The position numbers and the translations under genes are program-made. Below, in pieces: positions 33,084-44,443 of a stretch of DNA of 64,000 nt. The notes below the pieces were generated by a model. It searched no databases and was not told the DNA's origin. It worked only from the letters and a program-made list of their open reading frames with translations. Positions within the stretch are counted from its first letter, which is position 1, and every line of letters starts with the position of its first letter. The stretch lies in assembly GCA_026002995.1 (NCBI GenBank), contig BPGK01000001.1, positions 2,419,988 to 2,483,987 on the forward strand, given 5' to 3'. Origin of the DNA: Gaiellaceae bacterium. GTDB lineage: Bacteria; Actinomycetota; Thermoleophilia; Gaiellales; Gaiellaceae.

Positions 33084-34109
33084 TTGCCGGGCTGGGGCGA
33101 GATCCTGCGCGAGCTCACCGAGAGCTCCCAGGCGCGCGGCCCCCTCGGCCCCGACTACGACGGCATCCGCCTCAAGTACCTCGAGCGCCTGCACACGCTC
33201 ACCGGCCACGCGGTGATCAGCTACGCAAGCGGCTGGCTCAGCGGCAAGCGCGGCCCGGACACGCTCGTCGTCGGTGACGACGTGCATGCGTTCATGGAGG
33301 TCTGCCGCGGCGTCGAGGAGGAGAGGCTCGACCTGATCCTGCACAGCCCCGGCGGAGAGGCAGGCGCGGCCGAGCAGATCGTCGAGTATCTCCGCTCGCA
33401 GTTCGAGTACATCCGCTGCTTCGTGCCGCTCCAGGCCAAGTCGGCGGCGACGATGATCGCCCTCGGCTGTGACGAGATCGTCATGGGTCATCACTCGGAG
33501 CTCGGGCCCATCGACCCCCAGGTGACGCTCATGACGGCAGAGGGTCCACGGAGCGGGCCCGCCCACGCCATCCTGCGCGACTTTCGGCGAGCCCAGCAGG
33601 AGACGGGCCAGGACCTGAGCAAGCTCGCGGCGTGGACGCCCATCCTTCGGACGTACGCGGGTGGGCTGATCGAGTTCTGCACCCAGCAGGTTGCGCTCGC
33701 CATGGCGCTCGTGGAGGGCTGGCTCGAGCGCTACATGCTGCGACATCCGGACATGCACCTCCAAGATGCCGAGGAGCGCAGGGCAGTAGCGCAACGGATC
33801 TCCGAGCACTTCGGGTCCGAAGACTCCTACGATCGATTCCGGACGCACGAGCGTCCTATCCGCTTGCCGGAGCTCGAGCAGATTGGCCTGCGGGTTCGGC
33901 GGCTCGGCAGCGACGATGAAGATCTCCAAGACGCCGTCCTCAGCATCTACCACGCGACCGACCTGACGTTCAACGGCGGCGCGATCAAGATCGTGGAGAA
34001 CCACCTGGGGAACCGGAAGGTTCGGATGCAGCAGCAGATCGTCGTCCAGCCCCATCCGCCACCTCCTCCGGCGCGGCCCGAAGAGGGTCGCGATCAGAGC
34101 TCGAGCTGA
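33084..34109 (+). CDS. SDH_sah family serine protease-like protein (ClpP/SppA fold)
   Basis: The 341-residue protein matches the serine dehydrogenase proteinase family (PF01972), related to SppA and ClpP. LILHSPGGEAGAAEQIVEYL (SPGG at 88-91) is the oxyanion strand, LQAKSAATMIALGCDEIVMG carries the probable nucleophile Ser120, and HSELGPIDPQV follows as in the family. There is no signal peptide, so it acts in the cytosol. The start is TTG 33084. Its 3' end overlaps drmMI tail to tail by 16 nt. Proteases of other folds serve as effectors in defence systems. A role in DISARM is inference. Confidence 0.82.
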   Translation: MPGWGEILRELTESSQARGPLGPDYDGIRLKYLERLHTLTGHAVISYASGWLSGKRGPDTLVVGDDVHAFMEVCRGVEEERLDLILHSPGGEAGAAEQIVEYLRSQFEYIRCFVPLQAKSAATMIALGCDEIVMGHHSELGPIDPQVTLMTAEGPRSGPAHAILRDFRRAQQETGQDLSKLAAWTPILRTYAGGLIEFCTQQVALAMALVEGWLERYMLRHPDMHLQDAEERRAVAQRISEHFGSEDSYDRFRTHERPIRLPELEQIGLRVRRLGSDDEDLQDAVLSIYHATDLTFNGGAIKIVENHLGNRKVRMQQQIVVQPHPPPPPARPEEGRDQSSS

Positions 34110-37100
34110 GGGGCGGAGCCGCGCGAGGCGGACGAGCTGCGTCTCTTCCCCTTCTTCGTTTTCGCGCCCTTGGCGTGCAGGCCCTGGGCGACCTCGTCGG
34201 CGTAGCGGGCGTGGTTGAGCTCGAGGAGGCGGTCGAGGGCCTCCGTCTTCACCGCCTCGGAGATCGTGTAGCGAAGGCCGAGCGGGGTCTCGCGGAAGTC
34301 GTGGTCGAGCTCGAGGTCGGTCCAGCCGTACGCGTCCGCGACCGCGCGGTCGAGTTCGCGACGAAGACGGCGCAGCTCCTCGATCCGCTCGGAGGTGTCC
34401 TCGGGCTGCTCGTGGACGCGGTTGTAGACCTTCGTCAGCCCCTGGTTCTCCACGAGCAGCGTCTCCTTGCGGTAGCTCAAGTAGCGGTCGCCGATCTCCT
34501 CGAGGACTGAGACGTCCTCGGGGAAGGGGAAGTTCTGGAAGCAGTCGGTCGGGCTGTAGCGGAGACGAGTCTCGAGCGAGCCCGAGTACTTGCGCGCCCA
34601 CGCGTCGTGGAAGGTGGAGGAGAGGACGGCAGCATGGCCGTCGTCCTCGAAGGCGAAGACGTTCGTCGCGTGGGAGTACACCCATCCGTTCGGACACCAG
34701 ACGACGAACCAGTACTTGGCTGTCTGCGGGCCGACGAGGACGCGCTCGAAGCCGGCGATGGCTTCGTAGAGCGAATCGGCTCGTGCCGCGAACTGCCAGT
34801 ACAACTCGCGCCTCGAAGCGATTCGATTACGTGCCCGTTCAGGTCGAACTCTTGTCTCGACGATCTCCCAAGGGCCGGGGTACCTTCGCGCCTGATCCTC
34901 AGGTCTGTCATCGAAGTTGATGACCCACCGCAGAGCCTCCTGCCGAGGGTCTTGTGCCAACTCCTCGGCGATGAGATACGGCTGAAGGATGTCAGCGTTT
35001 GTGGCATCGAGAGCGATGAGGTCGTGGGCTTGCTCGGGCGTCAGCAGAAACCCTGATCCGAGGACGATCGAGCCCTGGAAGGCGCGCTCTGCGTTCGCCG
35101 CAAGCCGATGCGCCACTCCGGTCACACGACTCGCCGGCTCGAGCGAGGGGCCGATGCGGCGGACGACCTCGCCGTCGAGCACGGCCGGGCCGTCCCAGCC
35201 GTCTGCCGTCGCCCAGACGTGCGCGACGTAGACCGTCGCCTCGCTGGGCCACTGCTCGCTTCGGTTGGCTCGTATCAGGACGGTGCCGTCCTCGCAGATC
35301 GGCTCGAGCGCGACCTGTCGGGTGTCTCCCTGCCCGATCGTGTTGGTGGCGATGAGTCCGAACGTGCCGGTGGCCCGAAGGAGACCGTTCGCGCGGAGGT
35401 AGAAGTACGCCACGAGGTCGGCGCTGCCGCGCCGGCCGTCGGCAAGCCGCTCCACGAGGTACTCGCGGTAGGGCTCTCCGAGCGTGCCCGTGATCTTCTG
35501 GCCGCCCAGGAACGGCGGGTTCCCGACGATCGCGTCGAACCCTCCGTTCTCCCGCTGGAACACCTCGGGAAACTCGAGCACCCAGTGGAAGGGCTGCGGC
35601 GGATCGGGGGCAAGCGGCGCGCGACCGGCCAGGAGGGCGTCGCCTGCCCGCGCCTCGACACGCGCAAGCAGGGCGGCCCGGCGGTCGTCGTCCTCTGCCG
35701 CGAGCGCCTCGCGGATCTCGTCTGCGGCAGCCTCCACCGTCGTCTGCGCCTTGCCCTTGCCGGCCGCCTCCTCGAGCGCGGCGCCGACGACGAGGTCGCC
35801 CACGACCTTCAACGCATGCAGCTTCCGCTCGGCGCCGGCGAGGGCGGCCGCCTTCTGCTCGGCCTCGCGCAGGTCGACGGCGTCGGTCGCCTCGATCCGT
35901 TCGCGCACCGCCCGCACCTCTGCGAGCGTCGAGCGGATCGCCTCGCGCGCCGGCTCGAGGAGAACGGAGCCCGCCTCCTCGGGTTTCAGCGTGAGCGCCT
36001 CGAGCTGGTCGAGGCTCGTCAGGCCGAGGAGCGAGTCGCCGCAGCGAAGCGCGTGGTCGAGGAAGGTGAACGGCCGGTCGCGCCGGAGCGTCGTCAGCCA
36101 GAGCGAGACCTTGGCGATCTCGACGGCGAGCGGGTTGACGTCGACGCCGTAGAGGCAGCGCTCGGCCACGAGCCGCCGCGCGGTGAGGTCGCGCTCCTCG
36201 AGATCGGCGCCCGCGTCGGCCGGCGCCTCCTCGGGGTGGAGCTCCCAGGCTTCGACGAGCCGGGCGGCGAGGTAGCGGCAGGCGGCGACGAGGAAGGCAG
36301 CCGAGCCCATGGCGATGTCACACACCTTCAGCTCGAGGAGCTCCGAGGGGCGCTTCAGCTCCCACTCCTCCCTTAGCAAGCCCTCGGCGGGGCCGCGGTA
36401 GACGACGGGCTCGAGCGCGTACTGGACGATCGGCTCGGTCAGGCTCGGGGGCGTGTAGTGCGTGCCGGTCGAGCGCCGGAAGGGGCTCTGCGTGACGTAG
36501 ACGCGGCCCTCGCGGAAGACCATGGGGTCGCGGAAGACGTCGTCGCGGACGAGGCCGGCAAAGGGCAGGACGCGCTCGACGAGCTCCGCGTCGTGCCCGC
36601 AGGCGGCCCGGAGGCGGGCGAGGCGACCGGGCTCGAGCTCTGTTTCGAGACCCTTGCGAAGGGCCGAGACGCTTCGGCCTGTCAGCTCTTTGAGGAAGGC
36701 GAGCAGCGCCTCCTCGCCCTGGGCGCGCTTGGCCTCGAGCTCGGCCAGCGCGACCTCGGGCTCCTTCTTCTTCGTGCCGACGAGCCCGAGCGCCGGCGCA
36801 TCGGCGCGGAGCGCGGTGTGGTCGAGGAGACCCTCGTAGACGTGGCCGATCTGCTCGATCCCGAGGGCGCGGAAACTTAGGGGACGCCGCTCGCACCCGC
36901 CGGGGACCTCGACCTCGAGTGTCTGCAGCGCGTCGAGCACGTGCAAGACGGCCCGGTTCGAGATGCGCGGCAGCGCTCCGCCGTCGCCCTCGAGGAACGG
37001 GTAACGCTCGGGGTCGAAAAGCCCGCCGCCGTAACCCGGCATGCGCACGCGGCCGTGCTCGATGCCCGAGTGAACGGCCCGGAAGGTGGCGAGCAGCCGC

Positions 37101-38119
37101 GGCCAAGCGTCGAAGCGCCGCTCGAGCACCTCGATCCCGTGGCGATCGGCCTGCGCCTCGAGCTGGGAGCGAAGCGGGGTCAGCGCGTAGCTCTCTGCCC
37201 AGGGACCGTCGTCGGGGAAGAGGCCGCGCGCCTCGGCCGCGAGCAGGAAGATGACGCGCATGACGACCGCGAGCGCTGCCTCGTACAGGCGATGCTCGGG
37301 TACGTCCCTCAGCACGGCGCCACCCGCGTCGTGGTCGGCGCGGTCGAAGGCGGCGACGAGGAGCTCGACAGCTCTCCTTGCCTGGTAGCCGAGCTGGTCG
37401 GTGACCTCGCGCTCGTCGTCGCGCGAGCGCTCGAAGAGCCCGTCGAGCGTCTCCGGGTCGTCGACGCCGAAGAGCCGCCGCGTGCCGAGGAGCGAGACGA
37501 ACGAGCGCAGCACGACACGCTCCTCGACGAGGAGGTTCGCGTACCAGGTGACGAAGGTGGCGGTGCGCTCCCCGGGGACGTGCACGAGCGTCCACTCGGC
37601 GCCGTTCGTGACAAGGCCGGAGCGGACGCCCGTGTGCTTGAGCAGGATCCGCATGCGCTCCACGGGAGAGGCGTGCAGGCCGCGCTCGTCGAGCCGCTTG
37701 GACAGCGAGACGTCGGCGGAGTGGCGCGTGACGAGGAGTATCGGGGGCTCGCCGGTCCGGCGGATTGCGAGATCCGGGCGCAGCGTGACCCGGTGCTCGG
37801 GAAGCGTCGCCGTGTACGCGTCGCCGAGCGCCTGGGAGTCGGCGATCACCTCCTCCGGATAGCCGAGCACCTCGCGGAGCACGAAGTCGAGGAAGGCGGT
37901 GTGGATCGCCGGGTCGGGCCGGCGGAGCTCGCGGTTCACAAGCCACTCGGCATGCGCCTGCTTGAGACGTTCTGCGAGCTCGGGCTCGACGGCGTCCAAG
38001 CCCTGGGGGAAGACGTCGCTGAGCACCGAGAGGCTGAGGAAGGGGCCGCTGACGTCGAGGAGCTGGAGCCACTCGACGTGGTGCTGCGCGGAGGAGCTTC
38101 TACGGCGCCGTGGGCTCAT
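34094..38119 (-). CDS. drmMI: DISARM adenine methyltransferase DrmMI
   Basis: This 1341-residue class 1 DISARM N6-adenine DNA methylase has an N-terminal helical and nuclease-like region (PDLAIRRTGEPPILLV around 115-130), then a gamma-type methylase core. The SAM motif I is CDIAMGSAAFLVAA (600-613) and the catalytic motif IV NPPF is at 867-870 (IVGNPPFLGGQK), with a helical insertion between. A target-recognition-like region and Lys-rich tail follow. It resembles BREX PglX-type enzymes in build, but the drmD/A/B/C context assigns it. It marks host DNA as self. Its start overlaps the drmD stop (ATGA). Confidence 0.9.
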   Translation of the reverse strand: MSPRRRRSSSAQHHVEWLQLLDVSGPFLSLSVLSDVFPQGLDAVEPELAERLKQAHAEWLVNRELRRPDPAIHTAFLDFVLREVLGYPEEVIADSQALGDAYTATLPEHRVTLRPDLAIRRTGEPPILLVTRHSADVSLSKRLDERGLHASPVERMRILLKHTGVRSGLVTNGAEWTLVHVPGERTATFVTWYANLLVEERVVLRSFVSLLGTRRLFGVDDPETLDGLFERSRDDEREVTDQLGYQARRAVELLVAAFDRADHDAGGAVLRDVPEHRLYEAALAVVMRVIFLLAAEARGLFPDDGPWAESYALTPLRSQLEAQADRHGIEVLERRFDAWPRLLATFRAVHSGIEHGRVRMPGYGGGLFDPERYPFLEGDGGALPRISNRAVLHVLDALQTLEVEVPGGCERRPLSFRALGIEQIGHVYEGLLDHTALRADAPALGLVGTKKKEPEVALAELEAKRAQGEEALLAFLKELTGRSVSALRKGLETELEPGRLARLRAACGHDAELVERVLPFAGLVRDDVFRDPMVFREGRVYVTQSPFRRSTGTHYTPPSLTEPIVQYALEPVVYRGPAEGLLREEWELKRPSELLELKVCDIAMGSAAFLVAACRYLAARLVEAWELHPEEAPADAGADLEERDLTARRLVAERCLYGVDVNPLAVEIAKVSLWLTTLRRDRPFTFLDHALRCGDSLLGLTSLDQLEALTLKPEEAGSVLLEPAREAIRSTLAEVRAVRERIEATDAVDLREAEQKAAALAGAERKLHALKVVGDLVVGAALEEAAGKGKAQTTVEAAADEIREALAAEDDDRRAALLARVEARAGDALLAGRAPLAPDPPQPFHWVLEFPEVFQRENGGFDAIVGNPPFLGGQKITGTLGEPYREYLVERLADGRRGSADLVAYFYLRANGLLRATGTFGLIATNTIGQGDTRQVALEPICEDGTVLIRANRSEQWPSEATVYVAHVWATADGWDGPAVLDGEVVRRIGPSLEPASRVTGVAHRLAANAERAFQGSIVLGSGFLLTPEQAHDLIALDATNADILQPYLIAEELAQDPRQEALRWVINFDDRPEDQARRYPGPWEIVETRVRPERARNRIASRRELYWQFAARADSLYEAIAGFERVLVGPQTAKYWFVVWCPNGWVYSHATNVFAFEDDGHAAVLSSTFHDAWARKYSGSLETRLRYSPTDCFQNFPFPEDVSVLEEIGDRYLSYRKETLLVENQGLTKVYNRVHEQPEDTSERIEELRRLRRELDRAVADAYGWTDLELDHDFRETPLGLRYTISEAVKTEALDRLLELNHARYADEVAQGLHAKGAKTKKGKRRSSSASRGSAPQLEL

Positions 38120-41100
38120 ACGCGATCAAGGCTCCGCGGCACGAGAAACTCGACCGCGACCGGGAACACCCTCGGCTCGGGATCGGCGAAGCGGCGCCGG
38201 AGCGAGGCGGCCTCGCGCTCGATCTCGGCGGGGATCCCCTTGGCGCGCTCGCGCAGAAATTCGCGGTTCCACTCGAGCTGCTCGCGCTCGTCGTCGTCGA
38301 AGAGCGCGAGCTGCTCTGCCTCGGGCTCGGCGAGCTCCTCCAGGATCTGCTGCCGCAGCTGCTCGAGGACGGCGGTGATCTTTGCGATCTCCTCGTCGCG
38401 TCGCTCCCCGACGATGCGGGTCAGGCTTTCCGTCCGCTCCTTCGCGCGGGCGTCGATCGCCTGGGCGAGCGAGGTGGCGAGCTTCGGGTAGAGCGCGAGG
38501 AGCCGTGCCTCGGTTCCCTTCGAGACAGGTTCATCGAAGCTCTCGTAGCTCAGGACTTCCTTCAGCGCGTTGACGCCGAGGCGCTCGAGCTTGCCCTCCT
38601 TGATCACGCCGCCTGCCTGCACGACCTCCTCGTGCAGGCGGTGCCCATCGGCGCCTGTCACCACCAGGCGGGCATAGGCGACGGCGACCGGGTCCCGGAG
38701 GCGCGGATCGTCGACGATGCGCGCGGTCACTCGCTGGAGGCTGCGAGCCTCGGCCGTCTGCCAGATCTCAGCCCGCAGGAGCGCGAGGCTCATCTGCACG
38801 AGCGGGTGGCCGAGGTGGCAGTGGACGACGTCATCCCTGCCCTTCGCTGTCTCGGGGTCGAAGGTGAGCGGCCGGATCTCCCCGGTGAAGGGATGCGCGA
38901 GGCCGTCGGCGGCGCGTGACCAGGCGCCGGTGAGCGTCGGAAGCCGGAAGATCCCCTCGCCCGCGGGGACGAGAGCGGGCTGGCGGGCGAGCTCGAGCGC
39001 GGTCTCGACGACCGCCTGGATGTGGGCCGGCGTCAGGCGCTGCTCGGCGCGCGTCTCGTCGTAGGAGGCCTCGAGGCGCTTGAGCTCGCGCTCCAGGTCG
39101 CGCTCGAAGCGAAGCTGGCGGCGGACCGCCTCGCCGTCTGCCTCGGCCGCTCGCGTATCGAGGGTCTGCCGGCGGCCGAGCATGGCGTCGGCGACCTGGT
39201 CGGCGATGACGGGGCCGACCTTGCCGAGCATCTCGCGGATCTGCTCGACCTTGACCACGGCCCGTCGCAGGAACTCGAGATCGCCCTCGAGCTGGCCGAC
39301 CGGGACGGCCTCGACGTTCTCGAGCTCCTCCCAGCCGGCGGGCGCGAAGTGGTAGATCAGCACCTCGGGCGCGCGCTGGCCGTGGCGGTCGACGCGGCCG
39401 TTTCGCTGCTCGAGCCGGTTCGGGTTCCACGGGATCTCGTAGTGGACGATCCGGTGGCAGTGGTTCTGGAGGTTGATGCCCTCGCTCGCCGCGTCCGTCG
39501 CGAGGAGGATCCGCACCGGGGAGTGCTCAGGATCGGCCTGGAACGCCGCCTTGATCTGCGCCCGCTCGTCCGCGCTCATGCCTCCGAAGAGGAGCTCGGT
39601 GCGGCCGTTCTCGGTGAGGCCGCGGGCGGCGAAGAGGTCGAAAAGCCACTTCTGCGTGTCGCGGTATTCGGTGAAGACGATCAGGCGCTCGTCGTTCCAG
39701 GTGCCGCCGGGACGGCAGGTCGCCTCGACGAGGTCGAGGAGCGCTTGGGCCTTCGCGTCGGGGCGAGCCGAGGCGCGCTCCGCCCAGTTCGCGAGGCGGT
39801 CGAGGAGCTGCTCTTCGTCCGCGCTCAGCGGGTGGAAGAGCTTCGCGCTCGAGGCAAGCGCCTCATCCTCGGCCTCTTCGTAGTCCTCTTCGGTCTCGTA
39901 CGACTCGTCCACGCGGTCGACGAGGACGCGGAGGACGCCGAGCGAGGCGCGCGTTCTGGGCTTGGCCGCAGGTGCCTCCTGGATGGTCTGCCGGTGCTTA
40001 GCGAGCGTGCGCGCGAACGCCTGGGGCGAGGAGAAGAGGCGCTTCTTCAGCCGCTTGAGCACGAACTCGGTCGCGAAAGACTCCGCCCGCGTGGAGGCGT
40101 TCGCGACGCGGAGCTCGCTGTAGCGGGCGAGGTCGGCGTGCGCGGCGCGCTCCTCGTCCGAGTAGGTAACGGTGATCGGCTCGAGCTTGCGGACGGGGAA
40201 GCGCGGCGTGCCGTCGAAGTGCGGTGGGAGCTCGGGCTTCAGGCGCCGCACCATCACCTCGCGGAGGGCCTCCTCTCTCGGGCGGACGCCGCGGGCGAAG
40301 CGCTGGTCGTCGAGGAGCTCGAGGAGGGCGGTGAAGCTCTCCAGGTAACCGTTGTGCGGCGTCGCGGTCAGGAAGAGGCGGTGCTCGAAGTGCGGAACGA
40401 GCTCGCGCAGGAGGCTCGTGCACAGCGAGTCGGTCGCATAGCGGCCGCGGCCCGAGGGGGCGGCGTTGTGGGCCTCGTCCACGATCAAGAGGTCGTAGCG
40501 GCGTGGGTAGCGCGGCTCGTCCGGGCCCGGGAGCGTTTCTCGGAAGCGGCGCAACGGCGTCTCCCTCTTCAGGTAGTCGATCGAGGTGATGAGCCGGGGG
40601 AAGTGCGTCCACGGGTTGACGTGGATCCCGCGCTCCCGTCTGAGGCGGCGCACGAGCTCGCGGTCGACGATGCGGAACTCAAGCCCGAACTTGTCGCGCA
40701 TCTCGTCGCGCCATTGCCGTTGGAGGTCGGCGGGCGTGACGATGAGGATTCGGCGGGCGCGGTAGCGGAGGATCAGCTCCTGCGCGACGAGGCCGGCCTC
40801 GATCGTCTTGCCGAGCCCGACGTCGTCTGCGATGAGGAGCGAGACGCGCGGCATCCGGATCGCGCGCACGAGCGGGTCGAGCTGGTACCAGTCGATCTCG
40901 ACGCCCGACTGGAAGGGGGCGAGGTAGTGGCGCGGGTCGGCGTTCGAGGTCGCGCCCCAGCGGACGGCGTCGAGGAAGGCGTCGAAGCGCCGGGGGTCGT
41001 CGAGCTCGGTTGGGGTCGGGAGCGCGGAGCGCTCGAAGGCGCGAGCGCCAGGCTCGATCTCCCACACGACCTGGATCGACTCGTCCGGCTCGGCGTCGTC

Positions 41101-41253
41101 GTCAACGCAGCGCAGGGTCAGGAGGTGTTGGGGGCGAGCGGCGGGCTCAAGCGCGTCGGCGGGGAGCTCGTCCGCCTCAACCTCGGCAACGACCCAGCGC
41201 CGCTCGCGCACCTGCACGAGCTGTCCCTGCTGCGGAACATCGACGGCTGCCAT
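38116..41253 (-). CDS. drmD: DISARM SNF2-like helicase DrmD
   Basis: This 1045-residue SNF2/RapA-type ATPase has Walker A GLGKT at 146-150 (LLIADDVGLGKTIEAGL), DEAH at 259-262 (LLIVDEAHNAAP), FLTATPHNGYLESF, and the second RecA domain with LIVFTEYRDTQKWLF, ATDAASEGINLQNHCH and RLEQRNGRVDRHGQ (motifs V and VI). It is the first gene of class 1 DISARM. The N-terminal 120 residues form a small barrel-like region. Probably transcribed from a promoter within 41254-41800 together with drmMI. Confidence 0.92.
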   Translation of the reverse strand: MAAVDVPQQGQLVQVRERRWVVAEVEADELPADALEPAARPQHLLTLRCVDDDAEPDESIQVVWEIEPGARAFERSALPTPTELDDPRRFDAFLDAVRWGATSNADPRHYLAPFQSGVEIDWYQLDPLVRAIRMPRVSLLIADDVGLGKTIEAGLVAQELILRYRARRILIVTPADLQRQWRDEMRDKFGLEFRIVDRELVRRLRRERGIHVNPWTHFPRLITSIDYLKRETPLRRFRETLPGPDEPRYPRRYDLLIVDEAHNAAPSGRGRYATDSLCTSLLRELVPHFEHRLFLTATPHNGYLESFTALLELLDDQRFARGVRPREEALREVMVRRLKPELPPHFDGTPRFPVRKLEPITVTYSDEERAAHADLARYSELRVANASTRAESFATEFVLKRLKKRLFSSPQAFARTLAKHRQTIQEAPAAKPRTRASLGVLRVLVDRVDESYETEEDYEEAEDEALASSAKLFHPLSADEEQLLDRLANWAERASARPDAKAQALLDLVEATCRPGGTWNDERLIVFTEYRDTQKWLFDLFAARGLTENGRTELLFGGMSADERAQIKAAFQADPEHSPVRILLATDAASEGINLQNHCHRIVHYEIPWNPNRLEQRNGRVDRHGQRAPEVLIYHFAPAGWEELENVEAVPVGQLEGDLEFLRRAVVKVEQIREMLGKVGPVIADQVADAMLGRRQTLDTRAAEADGEAVRRQLRFERDLERELKRLEASYDETRAEQRLTPAHIQAVVETALELARQPALVPAGEGIFRLPTLTGAWSRAADGLAHPFTGEIRPLTFDPETAKGRDDVVHCHLGHPLVQMSLALLRAEIWQTAEARSLQRVTARIVDDPRLRDPVAVAYARLVVTGADGHRLHEEVVQAGGVIKEGKLERLGVNALKEVLSYESFDEPVSKGTEARLLALYPKLATSLAQAIDARAKERTESLTRIVGERRDEEIAKITAVLEQLRQQILEELAEPEAEQLALFDDDEREQLEWNREFLRERAKGIPAEIEREAASLRRRFADPEPRVFPVAVEFLVPRSLDRV

Positions 41254-41314
41254 GCCCGCTCCTGAACCTACTCGACGTGGCTTTCCGGTTCCAGGCAGTC
41301 GAAGCGATTCTGCG

Positions 41315-41671
41315 TCACGGCGAGGAGCCGAGCGGGACTCGGGTCAGAACTCCGACGACTCGCCAGGCCGCGACGGCACCAATGCGGATCAGAGCGCAGA
41401 TCGCGAGAAAGAAGATCGCGGCCTCGAGTACGGCGGGTGCCACCGGGCGAAAGTGTGGTGGGACGACCTGGACGACCGGAGCGTGCACGATGGAGTGGAA
41501 GCTCTCCTCGGCCAGCCATCCATCACTCGGGCGAGACGCTGATACCCGAAGCGGCGCTGGCATGAGCGCCGTTCCGGGACCGGTCGCACCGGTCGCACCG
41601 GTGACTCCGCCCGCATCGCCCGTCCGCCCAGTCGGGAAGGGTCCTGCCGGCCCGGTTGCAGACATGGTCAC
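41315..41671 (-). CDS. Possible small membrane protein with Gly-Ala-Thr repeats
   Basis: This weakly supported 118-residue frame has a collagen-like start (GDAGGVTGATGATGPG) and one hydrophobic segment EAAIFFLAICALIRIGAVAAW. Starts are GTG 41671 or ATG 41665, and it ends 61 nt before drmD. No family or ribosome site was recognised. It lies in the 550-bp stretch between drmD and the toxin-antitoxin genes, which otherwise shows no gene. Confidence 0.3.
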   Translation of the reverse strand: MTMSATGPAGPFPTGRTGDAGGVTGATGATGPGTALMPAPLRVSASRPSDGWLAEESFHSIVHAPVVQVVPPHFRPVAPAVLEAAIFFLAICALIRIGAVAAWRVVGVLTRVPLGSSP

Positions 41672-41762
41672 AGCGTAGGGTCACGAGGAGACAAGGGGGT
41701 CACAGACGCTGGTCACGACTCTCCGGCCAACGTCTTACGATCGCCTGCGCCCGCTTTGGGCC

Positions 41763-41804
41763 ATGTCGCTACAAGACGAGCGTCCGATGTAGCTACAATG
41801 CGAG
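41763..41804 (+). promoter_or_regulatory. Tandem operator repeats and leaderless promoter of the antitoxin gene
   Basis: An 18-bp direct repeat, ATGTxGCTACAAxxCGAG, lies at 41763-41780 and 41787-41804 (24-bp period, three differences). The second copy contains the TACAAT -10 box (41794-41799), so an antitoxin complex bound there would shut the promoter, the usual autoregulation of type II systems. The predicted transcript begins at the ATG 41807. Confidence 0.6.
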
Positions 41805-41806
41805 GC

Positions 41807-42064
41807 ATGGAGGTCGGGATCCGGGAGTTGCGCGCGCACCTGAGCCGCTACCTCGAGCGCGTCCGCGAGGGCGAGGAGATCACCGTCACCGACCGCGGGA
41901 GGCCGATCGCGCGCATCACACCGGCCAACGGACGCTCGAAGCTCGACGAGCTGATCGCGGCCGGCGTCGTGACCCCCGCGCCGAACCGCGGCCCACGAGC
42001 GGTACCGAGGCCGGTCAAGATCAAGGGAACCATCAGCGACCTCGTGGCCGAGCAACGACGCTGA
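41807..42064 (+). CDS. Phd/YefM-type antitoxin
   Basis: The 85-residue antitoxin has the Phd N-terminal DNA-binding fold: MEVGIRELRAHLSRYLERVREGEEI, then VTDRGRPIARITP. Its C-terminal tail (KIKGTISDLVAEQRR) would wrap the toxin. ATG 41807 is preferred over ATG 41798, which lies within the -10 box; the message is probably leaderless. Its TGA overlaps the toxin start region. Confidence 0.85.
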   Translation: MEVGIRELRAHLSRYLERVREGEEITVTDRGRPIARITPANGRSKLDELIAAGVVTPAPNRGPRAVPRPVKIKGTISDLVAEQRR

Positions 42065-42482
42065 TCGCCTACTTCGACACCTCGGCGTTCGTGAAGCTGT
42101 TCGTGGACGAGGTGGGCTCGGACGAGGCGGCGGAGATCTGGTCGCGTGCGCAGGTGAGCGTGTCGAGCAGACTTCTGTATCCCGAGGCACGAGCTGCGCT
42201 CGCAGCAACGACACGAGCCGGGCGCGTGTCCAAGAAGCGCCTTCCGGCACTCCGTGACGACCTCGACCGCCTTTGGCGGGATGTCGTGCGCATCGAGGTC
42301 ACAGCGTCCCTTGCCGCGCGCGCCGGCGACCTGGCCGAGGAGCACGGGCTGCGCGGCTACGACGCCGTGCACCTCGCGTCTGCGCTCGAGGTCGAGGCCG
42401 ACGACCTCGTTCTCGTAGCAGCAGACGGACGCCTCGGGCGCGCTGCCCACACACTCGGCATCGCAACGCTCCGGCTTCCCCC

Positions 42483-42501
<19 letters not shown>
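42061..42501 (+). CDS. vapC: VapC-type PIN-domain toxin RNase
   Basis: The 146-residue PIN RNase carries all acidic residues: IAYFDTSAFVKLF (Asp near 5), LLYPEARAAL (Glu), GYDAVHLASALEV (Asp) and VAADGRLGRAA (Asp). VapC toxins cut tRNA or rRNA. No ATG, GTG or TTG exists near the conserved start; the first usable codon is CTG 42061, overlapping the antitoxin stop as CTGA. Translation is therefore probably coupled and initiates at CTG. The 3' end overlaps acs tail to tail by 19 nt. Confidence 0.85.
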
Positions 42502-44441
<1,940 letters not shown>

Positions 44442-44443
44442 GG

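Noticed and set aside
34094-38119. BREX PglX-type methylase
   Set aside because: The domain build is similar, but the neighbours are drmD, drmA, drmB and drmC, and there are no brxA, brxB, brxC or pglZ genes.
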